This document shows positions 25,414 through 32,994 of a stretch of DNA of 44,029 nucleotides, one piece after another. Each line of letters begins with the position of its first letter. The first letter of the stretch is position 1. A model generated the notes under the pieces. The model made no database searches. It saw only the letters and a list, made by a program, of their open reading frames with translations, and was not told the DNA's origin. The stretch comes from Clostridia bacterium. GTDB lineage: Bacteria; Bacillota; Clostridia; Oscillospirales; CAG-272. Position numbers and translations under genes: made by a program. Where the stretch lies: contig JAGBCA010000011.1 in assembly GCA_017938205.1 (NCBI GenBank), forward strand, positions 1-44,029, read 5' to 3'.

Positions 25414-26379
25414 ATGGCAGGAATCGCAATTGCAGGAAGCATCCTGGTTGATAAGATCAATGAGATCAGCGCCTACCCCTCGGTTGGCGAGCTTACCCAG
25501 ATCCGCGCGGTAAAACGCGCGGTGGGGGGCTGCGTTCCGAACGTGGCGATCGACCTCAAAACCCTCTCTCCCGAGACCGATATCTACGCCATCGGCAAGG
25601 TTGGCCAGGACGACGAAAAGACGTTTCTTCTCCACGAGCTTGGAGATCGCGGCATTGACCTTACGGGTATTCGCGTGAGCCGCAAGGAGCGCACCAGCTT
25701 CACCGAGGTTATGAGTATCGTCGGCGGACAGAGAACCTTCTTTACTTATCCCGGTGCGAGCGCAGCCTTCGGCCTTTCGGATATGAATTTCGAGAGCTTT
25801 AAGGCGGATATGCTCCATCTCGGTTATTTCCTTCTGCTTGACAAGGTGGATGGCGGCGACGGCGAGAAGATCCTTGCCAAAGCAAAGAGCCTTGGTATCA
25901 AGACCTCAATTGACCTCGTAAGCGAAAATTCCGACCGCTATAAGCTCGTGATCCCCTGTCTGAAGTACACGGACAACGTGATCATCAACGAGTCCGAGGC
26001 CGGCAAGATCGCGGATATGGAGCCCACGAAGGAAAATCTCAAGGCGATCGCACAAAAAATCATGAGCTACGGCATCGGCGAGCGCGTGATCATTCATATG
26101 CCTGCGCTTTCGGTTTGCCTCTCGAAGGACGGCACCTACACCACCCTTCCCTCCTATGATCTGCCGAAGGGCTTCATCCAGGGAACGACCGGTGCGGGCG
26201 ATGCCTTCTGTGCGGGCGCACTGCTCGCCATCTATCTTGGAAAGAGTGACGAGGAGATCCTCGCCATTGCCTCCAAGGCTGCCGTTGGCGCTCTTTCCGC
26301 GGCTGACGCCGTGAGCGGAATGAAGAGCCTTTCGGAGCTGGATGCACTTTGCGCCACGATGAAGCTGCAGAGCATCTGA
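25414..26379 (+). CDS. PfkB-family carbohydrate kinase
   Basis: 321 aa. The ribokinase-like fold shows the N-terminal GGCVPNVAIDL substrate region and the C-terminal anion hole and catalytic base in TTGAGDAFCAGALL. It begins one base after the stop of the NagB-like gene (TGATATG) with no clear ribosome site, so translation is coupled. It should phosphorylate a sugar or sugar acid, and in this operon probably primes the product for glycolysis. A strong hairpin terminator follows. The preferred sugar cannot be read from sequence. Confidence 0.93.
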   Translation: MAGIAIAGSILVDKINEISAYPSVGELTQIRAVKRAVGGCVPNVAIDLKTLSPETDIYAIGKVGQDDEKTFLLHELGDRGIDLTGIRVSRKERTSFTEVMSIVGGQRTFFTYPGASAAFGLSDMNFESFKADMLHLGYFLLLDKVDGGDGEKILAKAKSLGIKTSIDLVSENSDRYKLVIPCLKYTDNVIINESEAGKIADMEPTKENLKAIAQKIMSYGIGERVIIHMPALSVCLSKDGTYTTLPSYDLPKGFIQGTTGAGDAFCAGALLAIYLGKSDEEILAIASKAAVGALSAADAVSGMKSLSELDALCATMKLQSI

Positions 26380-26405
26380 TCCTACATTATTAATTATAAA
26401 AAATT

Positions 26406-26445
26406 GACCGAGCCATTTGCTTTGAAAAAAGCATTTGGCTCGGTC
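26406..26445 (+). terminator. Intrinsic terminator after the PfkB gene
   Basis: GACCGAGCCATTTGCTTT pairs with AAAGCATTTGGCTCGGTC (two mismatches in the middle), loop GAAA, followed by TTATATTATTATC. It closes the 22.7-26.4 kb operon. The sequence from 26446 to 26516 is AT-rich with no gene seen. Confidence 0.8.
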
Positions 26446-26516
26446 TTATATTATTATCAATTTTCTTTTCCATATTGCATATTCTCCCTGTTTAGGTGTA
26501 TTTTTTTATTGAAACA

Positions 26517-26545
26517 TTGACACTTCCGCGCTTATATGTTATACT
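26517..26545 (+). promoter_or_regulatory. Near-consensus sigma-A promoter of orphan AraC gene
   Basis: TTGACA (26517-26522), 17-base spacer, TATACT (26540-26545). The expected start near 26552 gives a leader of about 63 bases with AAAGGAGA at 26601-26608. Confidence 0.75.
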
Positions 26546-26614
26546 ATTTCACAAGCAAAGTCAATTGATTGTTTTGTTTGATCGTTGTATTTTTTCACTG
26601 AAAGGAGAGACGCC

Positions 26615-27466
26615 GTGAGATCCGTTTCCTACTATGCCTTTGAAGAAAAGGGCATGAACGGCCTTGATACGGGCAACCGCGCATCGGATGCGTACCCTTA
26701 TATGGTCAATTGCGCAGGCTTTATCAGCATTGCACACCCCTTCACCTCCTACAATTCCCGCGGACGGGAGGATTATTACCTGATGTATATAAATGAGGGA
26801 CATTTGCGCATGGATATTAAAGGCGAGACCGTGCGCGTTGGAGCGGGAGATGCCGTGATCTTTCCCCCAAAATATAAATATCGTTATACGCTTTCGGGAA
26901 ACGGCTCGATCTCTTATTATTATACACACTTCACGGGCTCGCACGCCGAGATGCTTTTAAATCGCCTCGGCTTCGGGGAGCTGCCATTCGTTTTTCATGT
27001 CGGGCACTCTGAGGAAGCCCTGAAAGGCTTTTCAGAAATGTTTGCCTCCTTTACGCGCGATGACGAGCTCCGCGACCTTTCTACCGCGGTTGCTACCGAG
27101 CAAATACTGATCGCGCTGGCGCGTGCCCGCCGCGCCGTAGCCGCTCCGATGCCGCTTGAGCGTTCTATCGCTTATATCAAGAGCTTTTACGCCGAGCAGA
27201 TCAGCATTCCCGAGCTCGCCGCAATGGAAGGGCTGAGTGTTTCGCGCTACAATACGCTCTTCAAGGCATTCACGGGGCAAACGCCGATCGGGTATATCAC
27301 AAACCTTCGTATCGATCAGGCCTGCTCACTCCTGAGGGCAACCAATTTACCGATAAAGGAGATCGGCGCGGCCGTTGGCTACAGTGACAATCACTTTTTC
27401 TCAAAGGTCTTTAAGAAAAAAATGGGCGTTTCGGCGCAAAAATACAGAGAAAAACAAGCTTTTTAA
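26615..27466 (+). CDS. AraC-family transcriptional regulator (orphan)
   Basis: 283 aa from a GTG at 26615, preferred because AAAGGAGA stands 6 bases before it; an upstream in-frame TTG at 26585 lacks a site. A cupin-like N-terminal domain (YYLMYINEGHLRMDIKGETV, then AGDAVIFPPKYKYRYTLSG) is followed by a double helix-turn-helix (ISIPELAAMEGLSVSRYNTL to GYSDNHFFSKVFKKKMGVS). No target gene lies next to it in the same or divergent sense. It is transcribed alone between two terminators, so its regulon is elsewhere or includes the upstream sugar operon. A sugar or phosphosugar ligand is likely by family. Confidence 0.92.
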   Translation: MRSVSYYAFEEKGMNGLDTGNRASDAYPYMVNCAGFISIAHPFTSYNSRGREDYYLMYINEGHLRMDIKGETVRVGAGDAVIFPPKYKYRYTLSGNGSISYYYTHFTGSHAEMLLNRLGFGELPFVFHVGHSEEALKGFSEMFASFTRDDELRDLSTAVATEQILIALARARRAVAAPMPLERSIAYIKSFYAEQISIPELAAMEGLSVSRYNTLFKAFTGQTPIGYITNLRIDQACSLLRATNLPIKEIGAAVGYSDNHFFSKVFKKKMGVSAQKYREKQAF

Positions 27467-27475
27467 AGAACAAAA

Positions 27476-27509
27476 ACAGGTGAGAAATTCTTTCGAATTT
27501 CTCACCTGT
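27476..27509. terminator. Bidirectional terminator
   Basis: Perfect 15-bp stem ACAGGTGAGAAATTC / GAATTTCTCACCTGT with loop TTTC. TTTTTC follows on the plus side and TTTTTG on the minus side. It serves the AraC gene and the convergent operon ending at 27555. Confidence 0.9.
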
Positions 27510-27554
27510 TTTTCATGGAAATATGCCAAAAGCAAATATCGCTTTACATTTTTC

Positions 27555-28292
27555 TTAAAAAACCGCTTGATATACGTATTCTCTTCCCTCAGTACGCACG
27601 TGTGAAACAAGTCCAAACTCGTCCTTTAAGATACGCAGTCCAAGATACGCGTAGCGCGGCTTTTCTCCGATCGCCCTCGCATACTGCTTGGCAGTGAACT
27701 CCTTAGGGAGCTCCTCTGGAAGGAATATGCGATAGTCCTCGCGGCGTGCGAGTGTGATCTCTTCTACAAAGCGGGTTGGGATGCGCTCAACACGCTCCAT
27801 GCCTCGGCGGCCTCTTCCCGTGCCGCCACGATAACGGTATTCCTCCATATCAAGAAGAAGGAGCTTGACCGTGAGATTTTCATGCGAAAGAAGCGAGCGT
27901 ATTTTATAAAGCTCGAAGAATGCATCCGCTGCCTTTCCCTTCTTGGGACTTTTGCGAGGCTCGGAGATCTCCTTCGTTACGGGATCGATCCAATGCAAGC
28001 GTTTTTCTCTTGCGATAGGATACACGAGCGTGACGGGATAGTGCGGTAAAAGCTTGATAAGCTTCGGGCGCATTTTCTCAAAGGCGCGCGTTTGGATCTC
28101 CGTGATCCCTTGCTCGTTTTGAATATCCGCAACCGAGCCGAGCACCTTTTGCTCGTGAAAAGCCTCGTTCGGTTCGATGGCGAGCTTCAAAATTCGATGC
28201 AGGGCGCGCTCGGAGAGCGTTCCGATGCCCTCGCGTCCGATCCCTTCGGTGAGAACGGCGCTCTGCGCGCGCATAAAGGCGGCCTTATCCAT
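27555..28292 (-). CDS. Probable PD-(D/E)XK-fold protein with winged helix
   Basis: 245 aa from the ATG at 28292, which overlaps the upstream stop by 8 bp with AGAGGAG just before it; an in-frame extension of 46 codons only shadows the YbaK gene. No named family is recognised. The first 100 residues show the order expected of a PD-(D/E)XK nuclease core: Glu28 in a helix, Asp56 in a strand (SVADIQ), then Glu65-x-Gln67 (ITEIQT), an ExQ variant known from some restriction enzymes. Helices and a VTLVYPI strand follow. Residues 195-245 (FTAKQYARAIG to EYVYQAVF) look like a winged helix-turn-helix. A DNA-acting role is inferred; a degenerate, non-catalytic member is equally possible. Confidence 0.7.
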   Translation of the reverse strand: MDKAAFMRAQSAVLTEGIGREGIGTLSERALHRILKLAIEPNEAFHEQKVLGSVADIQNEQGITEIQTRAFEKMRPKLIKLLPHYPVTLVYPIAREKRLHWIDPVTKEISEPRKSPKKGKAADAFFELYKIRSLLSHENLTVKLLLLDMEEYRYRGGTGRGRRGMERVERIPTRFVEEITLARREDYRIFLPEELPKEFTAKQYARAIGEKPRYAYLGLRILKDEFGLVSHVRTEGREYVYQAVF

Positions 28293-28770
28293 TCTCCTCT
28301 GCGGTCTTAGTGACGTCGATCCACTCACAGCCCGTGCAGACCTGGGAGAGACGATCCGGGGTGATCTTGATCGCGCTGGCAGGCGTTCCGCAAGCGGGGT
28401 ATACGGTTTCAAAGCGGCGAAGGGAGGCATCCAGATAGATCTTCACGCCCTCCTTCGGAGCAAAGGGGCAAACACCGCCGACGGGAAAGCCCGTGAGCGG
28501 CTCGACCTCCTCAAAGGAGAGCATTTTTGCCTTTATTGCAAACTGCGCCTTGTATTTATGGTTATCGATCTTGGCATCTCCCGCCATTACGATCAGGGCA
28601 ACGCCGCCATCCTTCATATGAAAGGAAAGCGTTTTCGCGATGCGCTCTTCCTCCGTTCCGAGGGCAACGGCGGCCAGCGCTACCGTGGCACTGGAGACCG
28701 TAAACTCCATCACGCCGTCGGCAAGGCCGTGCGGCGCGAGATATTCTCTGACTCTATCGATCGCATTCAT
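28285..28770 (-). CDS. YbaK/EbsC-family aminoacyl-tRNA deacylase
   Basis: 161 aa, the full length of the family. These proteins clear mischarged tRNAs such as Cys-tRNA(Pro) in trans. Seen are the N-terminal NAIDRVREYLA helix, the middle strand with IAKTLSFHMKDGGVALIVM (the lysine in AKTL is the usual substrate-binding residue), PVGGVCPFAPKEGVKIYLD and the C-terminal GCEWIDVT. The gene lies 11 bases downstream of the PqqD-like gene and overlaps the next gene by 8 bp. Its place in the LRR/HprK-like/PqqD-like operon has no obvious functional reason and may reflect only growth-linked expression. Confidence 0.92.
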   Translation of the reverse strand: MNAIDRVREYLAPHGLADGVMEFTVSSATVALAAVALGTEEERIAKTLSFHMKDGGVALIVMAGDAKIDNHKYKAQFAIKAKMLSFEEVEPLTGFPVGGVCPFAPKEGVKIYLDASLRRFETVYPACGTPASAIKITPDRLSQVCTGCEWIDVTKTAEENG

Positions 28771-28781
28771 TGTTTTTCACC

Positions 28782-29048
28782 CTATTCCTCAATTAAATTT
28801 GCCTCGCGAAGGGGCGAGAGAAAGCGCGCAACGTCCGCTTCGGCGGTTGCGGCATCAATTTCGTAAGCCTCGGTCAGCGCGGAAGCCATCTTTGCCTCCG
28901 TTGTCCCTTCCATGAGAAGAGAAAAAAGAAGCTTTCCCGTTTCATTCAGGGCGATCATTCCGCCAAGAGAAGCCGCCTTTCCGCCAACGGCAACGGCAAC
29001 GCTTTTTCCTGCCACGTCTCTGACGGCAAAGCCATCTACGATCTTCAT
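28782..29048 (-). CDS. PqqD-like protein
   Basis: 88 aa. The pattern fits PqqD-family winged-helix chaperones: an N-terminal strand (DGFAVRDVAGKSVAVAVGG), the central LNETGKLLFSLLMEGTTEAKMA, and a C-terminal helix ending in FLSPLREANLIEE. Known members hold precursor peptides for radical-SAM or lasso-peptide enzymes. AAGGAG stands before the ATG. It follows the HprK-like gene by 11 bases, a pairing seen in lasso and other peptide-modification clusters. No radical-SAM, cyclase or precursor gene lies in the window, so its partner is unknown. Confidence 0.85.
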   Translation of the reverse strand: MKIVDGFAVRDVAGKSVAVAVGGKAASLGGMIALNETGKLLFSLLMEGTTEAKMASALTEAYEIDAATAEADVARFLSPLREANLIEE

Positions 29049-29059
29049 TTGTTTTCTCC

Positions 29060-29782
29060 TTATTCTTTTAATTCAAGTGCGCGAAAGCCCTGCGCCGTAA
29101 CGAGCGCGGCCTCAACGTCCATATTGCAATGCATGGAAAGCAGGGGCACGGAGGAGAGCACCTTGTCGCAAAGCGTCATCGTTTCCAAAAGTGCCGCTCC
29201 GTTTTTCGGCATATAGACCTGCAAAAGAAATTTAGCCAGCGCATCGGCGGCGGCGAGAGGGTACGCCTCGTTTTTTTCGCTCCGCTCCAAAAATCCGATC
29301 CCCGAAAGTGGGAGAATGCCTCCCTCTCCGAGATTTTCCTTTCCCTTCCATGGCGTGCCGCAGATAAAGGCGCGGCCATCCTTCCAAAGAAGCACAGGCT
29401 TATCCCCGTTCAAAACGTAGGCACGCTCGCCAAAGGCCTTGAGCCAAAGGCGCAGATGCGTTGTTTTTCCAACGCCGCTGCGCGCCGTGAACGCATAGGC
29501 ACGACCATCGAGGACGACGACTGCGCCGTGGAACACCATCGCGCCGTACAGCGGCAGCTTCTCGGCGATCTTCCGATAGGCGACCACGCTTTCAAGATAG
29601 GCATCCGGCAGGCGTGGCTCGGAAAGCGCCCCCTCGGCGTCCAGCTCCTCTTGCGCCGGGCAAACGGTGAAGATCGGCTCACTTTCCTGCGGTGCAAGAT
29701 ACGCCGCGCAAAGGGACGAAAGATATCCGTAGCGGTGCTCAATTCCGACCGTGAGATCGGCAATGCTCAGCTTTATCATCAT
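29060..29782 (-). CDS. HPr-kinase-like ATPase
   Basis: 240 aa. An N-terminal region of about 75 residues precedes a P-loop kinase core like the C-terminal domain of HPr kinase: GAVVVLDGRAYAFTA, then the Walker A segment SGVGKTT (102-108), and later NGDKPVLL in the Walker B position. It lacks the HPr kinase N-terminal domain and its signature capping loop, so it is one of the HprK-related proteins seen in peptide-modification loci, not the PTS regulator. The start overlaps the LRR gene stop (ATGA) with GAGGAGG just upstream; the second ATG at 29779 is an alternative. It is coupled to a large membrane LRR protein, which is unusual. Confidence 0.85.
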   Translation of the reverse strand: MMIKLSIADLTVGIEHRYGYLSSLCAAYLAPQESEPIFTVCPAQEELDAEGALSEPRLPDAYLESVVAYRKIAEKLPLYGAMVFHGAVVVLDGRAYAFTARSGVGKTTHLRLWLKAFGERAYVLNGDKPVLLWKDGRAFICGTPWKGKENLGEGGILPLSGIGFLERSEKNEAYPLAAADALAKFLLQVYMPKNGAALLETMTLCDKVLSSVPLLSMHCNMDVEAALVTAQGFRALELKE

Positions 29783-32757
29783 TCTGCCTCCTCAGCGCTT
29801 ACGAGAACGGCGAACATCTCGTCATTTCCCTCCTCCACGGTAATACCGTAGAAGCGCTCGATGCTATAGGGATAAACGACCTCGATCAGCTCGGGGCAAT
29901 CATAAAACGCTTGTTTACCAATGCTTAAAAGCGATTTAGGAAGCGTTACGCGACCGAGCTTTGCACAACAATAAAAGGCACCGTCTCCGATCTTGCGAAT
30001 ATTATCCGGAAGATCGATAAACGCAAGGATAGAGCAGTTCTGGAAGGTGTTCTCTGGAAGCTCCTTCATATTTGAAGGAAGCGTAACGTAAAGAAGCGAT
30101 GAGCATCCGCTAAAGGTGCCCTTACCGATCGATGTCAAGGTATTCTTCAAAATCGCGGAACGAAGGGCGGTGCATTCACCGAACACCTCGTCTCCCAGTG
30201 TGGTGACGGTCGCAGGCAGATCGATCTGCGTAATGGAGGTACAATAGTAGAAGGCTCCGTCTCCCAGCGTGGTTACGGTGGGAACGAGCGGAAGCGCTTC
30301 CAGCGAGGTGCATCCGCTGAAGGCATAGGCATCGATGTGCGTCAGCGTTTCGGGAAGCTCTACCCTTTTCAGCGAGGTACAGTTTGAGAAGGCACGCGAG
30401 CCGATACGCTCCAAGGGCGCATCCATGCGCACGCTTTTGATGCCGCTGCAATTTGAAAAGGTACCGGAAGGCAGATAATAGAAGGTGCTCGGAATATGGA
30501 CCGAGGTCAGCGCGGTGCATCCGGAAAACGCCTCAACGCCAAGATCGTTGACATAGGAAAGATCCACGCGCTTAAGAGAAGTGCAAGAAAAAAAGGCTTG
30601 GTTTCCGATGGAATGCAGGCTCGTTGGAAAATCAAAGCTCGAAAGCTTGCCGCAACGATAAAAGGCGTTGGCCTCAATTTCAGTAAGCCCTCTTGCTACC
30701 ACGCGCTCCAGCGCGGTACAGCCGCCGAATGCGGCATTTCCGATCACGCGCAGCGTATCGGGAAGGACGATCTCCTTCAAGGCTTCGCAGGCAAAAAAGG
30801 CTTCCTCGTCAAGCGCCGTATAGCCCTCGGGAACGGTGACAGACTTCAATGCCTTGCAGCCCGCAAGGAAACCGAAGGGAACCTCCGTAATTCCCTTTCC
30901 CAGGGTAACCGAGGTGAGCTTCTCACAGTCGTTCAAAACGTATTCCCCCACGCTCGTTACCGAATCGGGAAGCACAAACGAGGTCAGATTCGTTGACATG
31001 AAGGCCATATCTCCCAGAGAGGTCACGCTGTTTGGCAAAGTAACAGAGGCAAGCGCGGTGCTCAAAAAGGCACGGCCTCCGATATGCGTGATCCCTTCTC
31101 CGAGGGTCACGGAGGTGAGGCTCGTGCAGTTGAAAAACATAGCATCCGCTATTTTACCGAGACATCCCGGAATTTCCACGGATGTCAAGGCATAGCAATC
31201 GGAAAACGCCGCCTCTCCGACCGAGACAAGCCCCTCGGACGGAAGCGAAAGGGATCTCATGATAACGCAGGCGGAGAAGGCGTATGCGCCGATGTGCTCA
31301 ACGCCCTGCGAGACCGTCACCGTCTCAAGAAAGTCGCAGGCATAGAAGGAATAATCATCGATCACCTTCACGGTGGAAGGAACGGTTACCCCGATCAGCA
31401 CGTCGTTGTTATAAAACGCACAAGAGATCCGCTTCACACTCTCGGGCAGCTTTTTCAGGCGAACGCCCACCTGCTTCATCGAAGTGCCGTTCCCCGTAAC
31501 GGTCACGCTCACGGGCTCGGCGTATTCGTTGGACACGTACTCCGTTCCAAGCGCGCCGCCCTTTTGCGGCGTATAATGGATCAGGATACCGTCCCCCACG
31601 ATGAGAAACTGCTCCTTGCTTTGCGCTACGTATGCGCACTCCACGAAAGCCATTGCGCCAACCTCGGAAAGCGATGCGGGAAGCACAAGATCCGTTAAAT
31701 TTTTGGTACTATAGAGCGCGTAGGATCGTATCTCTTCAAGGCCCTCGGGCAAAACGAGCGTTGAAAGCACGCTTGCGCCCGCAAGAGAATACGCACCAAG
31801 CGTCTTCGTTCCGCTCTCCACCGTCAGCGTACTGCGCGTGCAGGCTCGCGGATAGGCAAGAAGCGTTGCGGTTGCCGTTTCGTAAAGGGCATTATCCACC
31901 ACTCTGTATGCGGTATTCTGCGGATCCACCGAAAGATCTTTCAAAGCCGAAGCACCCGCCACCACGGCCTCTCCGATAGAGGTCGCCATATGAAAATCCA
32001 AGGAGGTCAGGGACGAGCAACCCTGGAATGCATAGGTTCCAACCGTTTGGATACCGTCCGGGATCACAAGCTCCTTGAGTGCCGTGCAATCCAGAAACGC
32101 TTTCTCACCGATGGCGGTGCAAGCGGCGGGCATTTTCACGCTTTCAAGCGCAGAGCAATAGCCAAAGGACAAAATGCCGACAGATGGAATATTGCTCGAA
32201 AGCTGAACGCTCTTTAAAGCAACACATTGGTCAAAGACCATATCGCCCATCTGCGTGACGGTATCGGGCATGACCACCTCCGAAAGAATGATGCATCTTT
32301 CGAAAGCACCGGAGCCGATCCTCTCCAACCCGCTTAAAAGGTCTACCGATTGCAGGGCGGTACAGTTATAAAAGGCATACGCACCGATCTCACGGATCAT
32401 GGGATGCAGCGTTACCGTTGCAATCGACTGATTGGATGAAAAGGCATATGCACCGATCTGGGTAACAAGGCGTCCCTCCAGCGCGATCGGAATTGAAAGC
32501 TCGCTCTCATCTCCGATATAGGTGAGGAGTGATATGGTATCGTCCTCCAGTATCTCGTATTCATAATTTCCGTAAACGTAGACCTCGCGCAGAGGCTCGG
32601 GCGGCTCAGGCCGCAATCCGATATACACGCCCCATAAGACGGCGGCTAAGAAAAGCACGCACGAAAGGACGATGGCGGTTATTTTAAACCAACGCGCGGT
32701 ATAGAAGGGCGGTTTATTTCCGCTTTCTTCGGGTGAAAGCTTCTTCTCTTCGATCAT
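29779..32757 (-). CDS. BspA-like leucine-rich-repeat membrane-anchored protein
   Basis: 992 aa. A charged N terminus is followed by one membrane helix (25-48, WFKITAIVLSCVLFLAAVLW); there is no signal-peptidase site and the chain should lie outside the cell. From about residue 75 to 970 it consists of roughly three dozen LRR_5 repeats of about 23 residues with the pattern IGxxAFxxCxxLxxVxLPxxVxxIG. An interruption near 400-440 lacks the pattern. Such proteins mediate adhesion or binding to host or plant surfaces. It is the first gene of the operon and has a perfect-consensus promoter. Coupling to the HprK-like gene by 4 bp suggests a joint function. Confidence 0.92.
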   Translation of the reverse strand: MIEEKKLSPEESGNKPPFYTARWFKITAIVLSCVLFLAAVLWGVYIGLRPEPPEPLREVYVYGNYEYEILEDDTISLLTYIGDESELSIPIALEGRLVTQIGAYAFSSNQSIATVTLHPMIREIGAYAFYNCTALQSVDLLSGLERIGSGAFERCIILSEVVMPDTVTQMGDMVFDQCVALKSVQLSSNIPSVGILSFGYCSALESVKMPAACTAIGEKAFLDCTALKELVIPDGIQTVGTYAFQGCSSLTSLDFHMATSIGEAVVAGASALKDLSVDPQNTAYRVVDNALYETATATLLAYPRACTRSTLTVESGTKTLGAYSLAGASVLSTLVLPEGLEEIRSYALYSTKNLTDLVLPASLSEVGAMAFVECAYVAQSKEQFLIVGDGILIHYTPQKGGALGTEYVSNEYAEPVSVTVTGNGTSMKQVGVRLKKLPESVKRISCAFYNNDVLIGVTVPSTVKVIDDYSFYACDFLETVTVSQGVEHIGAYAFSACVIMRSLSLPSEGLVSVGEAAFSDCYALTSVEIPGCLGKIADAMFFNCTSLTSVTLGEGITHIGGRAFLSTALASVTLPNSVTSLGDMAFMSTNLTSFVLPDSVTSVGEYVLNDCEKLTSVTLGKGITEVPFGFLAGCKALKSVTVPEGYTALDEEAFFACEALKEIVLPDTLRVIGNAAFGGCTALERVVARGLTEIEANAFYRCGKLSSFDFPTSLHSIGNQAFFSCTSLKRVDLSYVNDLGVEAFSGCTALTSVHIPSTFYYLPSGTFSNCSGIKSVRMDAPLERIGSRAFSNCTSLKRVELPETLTHIDAYAFSGCTSLEALPLVPTVTTLGDGAFYYCTSITQIDLPATVTTLGDEVFGECTALRSAILKNTLTSIGKGTFSGCSSLLYVTLPSNMKELPENTFQNCSILAFIDLPDNIRKIGDGAFYCCAKLGRVTLPKSLLSIGKQAFYDCPELIEVVYPYSIERFYGITVEEGNDEMFAVLVSAEEAE

Positions 32758-32829
32758 TTTCTGCTCCGTTCTTTTCCCGTGACGGGATGATCTAATAAAT
32801 ATATAAGAGAAAATAAATTGTCATTTTAA

Positions 32830-32858
32830 ATTATAACACAAGGAACGGCGAATGTCAA
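32830..32858 (-). promoter_or_regulatory. Perfect-consensus sigma-A promoter of the LRR operon
   Basis: On the minus strand: TTGACA (32858-32853), 17 bases, TATAAT (32835-32830), with TG upstream. The boxes and spacing are ideal, so expression should be strong. The 65-70-base leader contains a short hairpin TCCCG/CGGGA near the ribosome site. No other feature is seen in 32859-32994. Confidence 0.85.
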
Positions 32859-32994
32859 GACACGGGAGAGCAAGGCAATCTTATTCACACTTGCTTTCTT
32901 TTCTCAAAAAGGATTTTTTGTTTTCCCTGCATACTCTGCGCCATCTCAGGTAAAAATAGGTCATACAAAGCTCACGAAAGGAAAGGATATCTAT

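Noticed and set aside
24270-25460. Minus-strand open frame (396 codons) opposite the NagB-like gene
   Set aside because: Produced by biased codon use of the highly expressed sugar operon. The sense gene has clear motifs.
19494-26379. Antibiotic or deoxysugar biosynthesis cluster because of DegT and PIG-L
   Set aside because: No glycosyltransferase, nucleotidyltransferase or NDP-sugar dehydratase is present. AraC control and the PfkB kinase point to catabolism.
28782-29782. Lasso-peptide or radical-SAM RiPP cluster
   Set aside because: Only the PqqD-like and HprK-like genes are present. No asparagine-synthetase-like cyclase, radical-SAM enzyme, transglutaminase-like protease or precursor open frame was found within the operon or its gaps.
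29779-32757. Tandem DNA repeat or CRISPR-like array in the LRR gene
   Set aside because: Repetition is at the protein level (23-residue LRR_5 units) with divergent codons. There are no identical DNA repeats with unique spacers.
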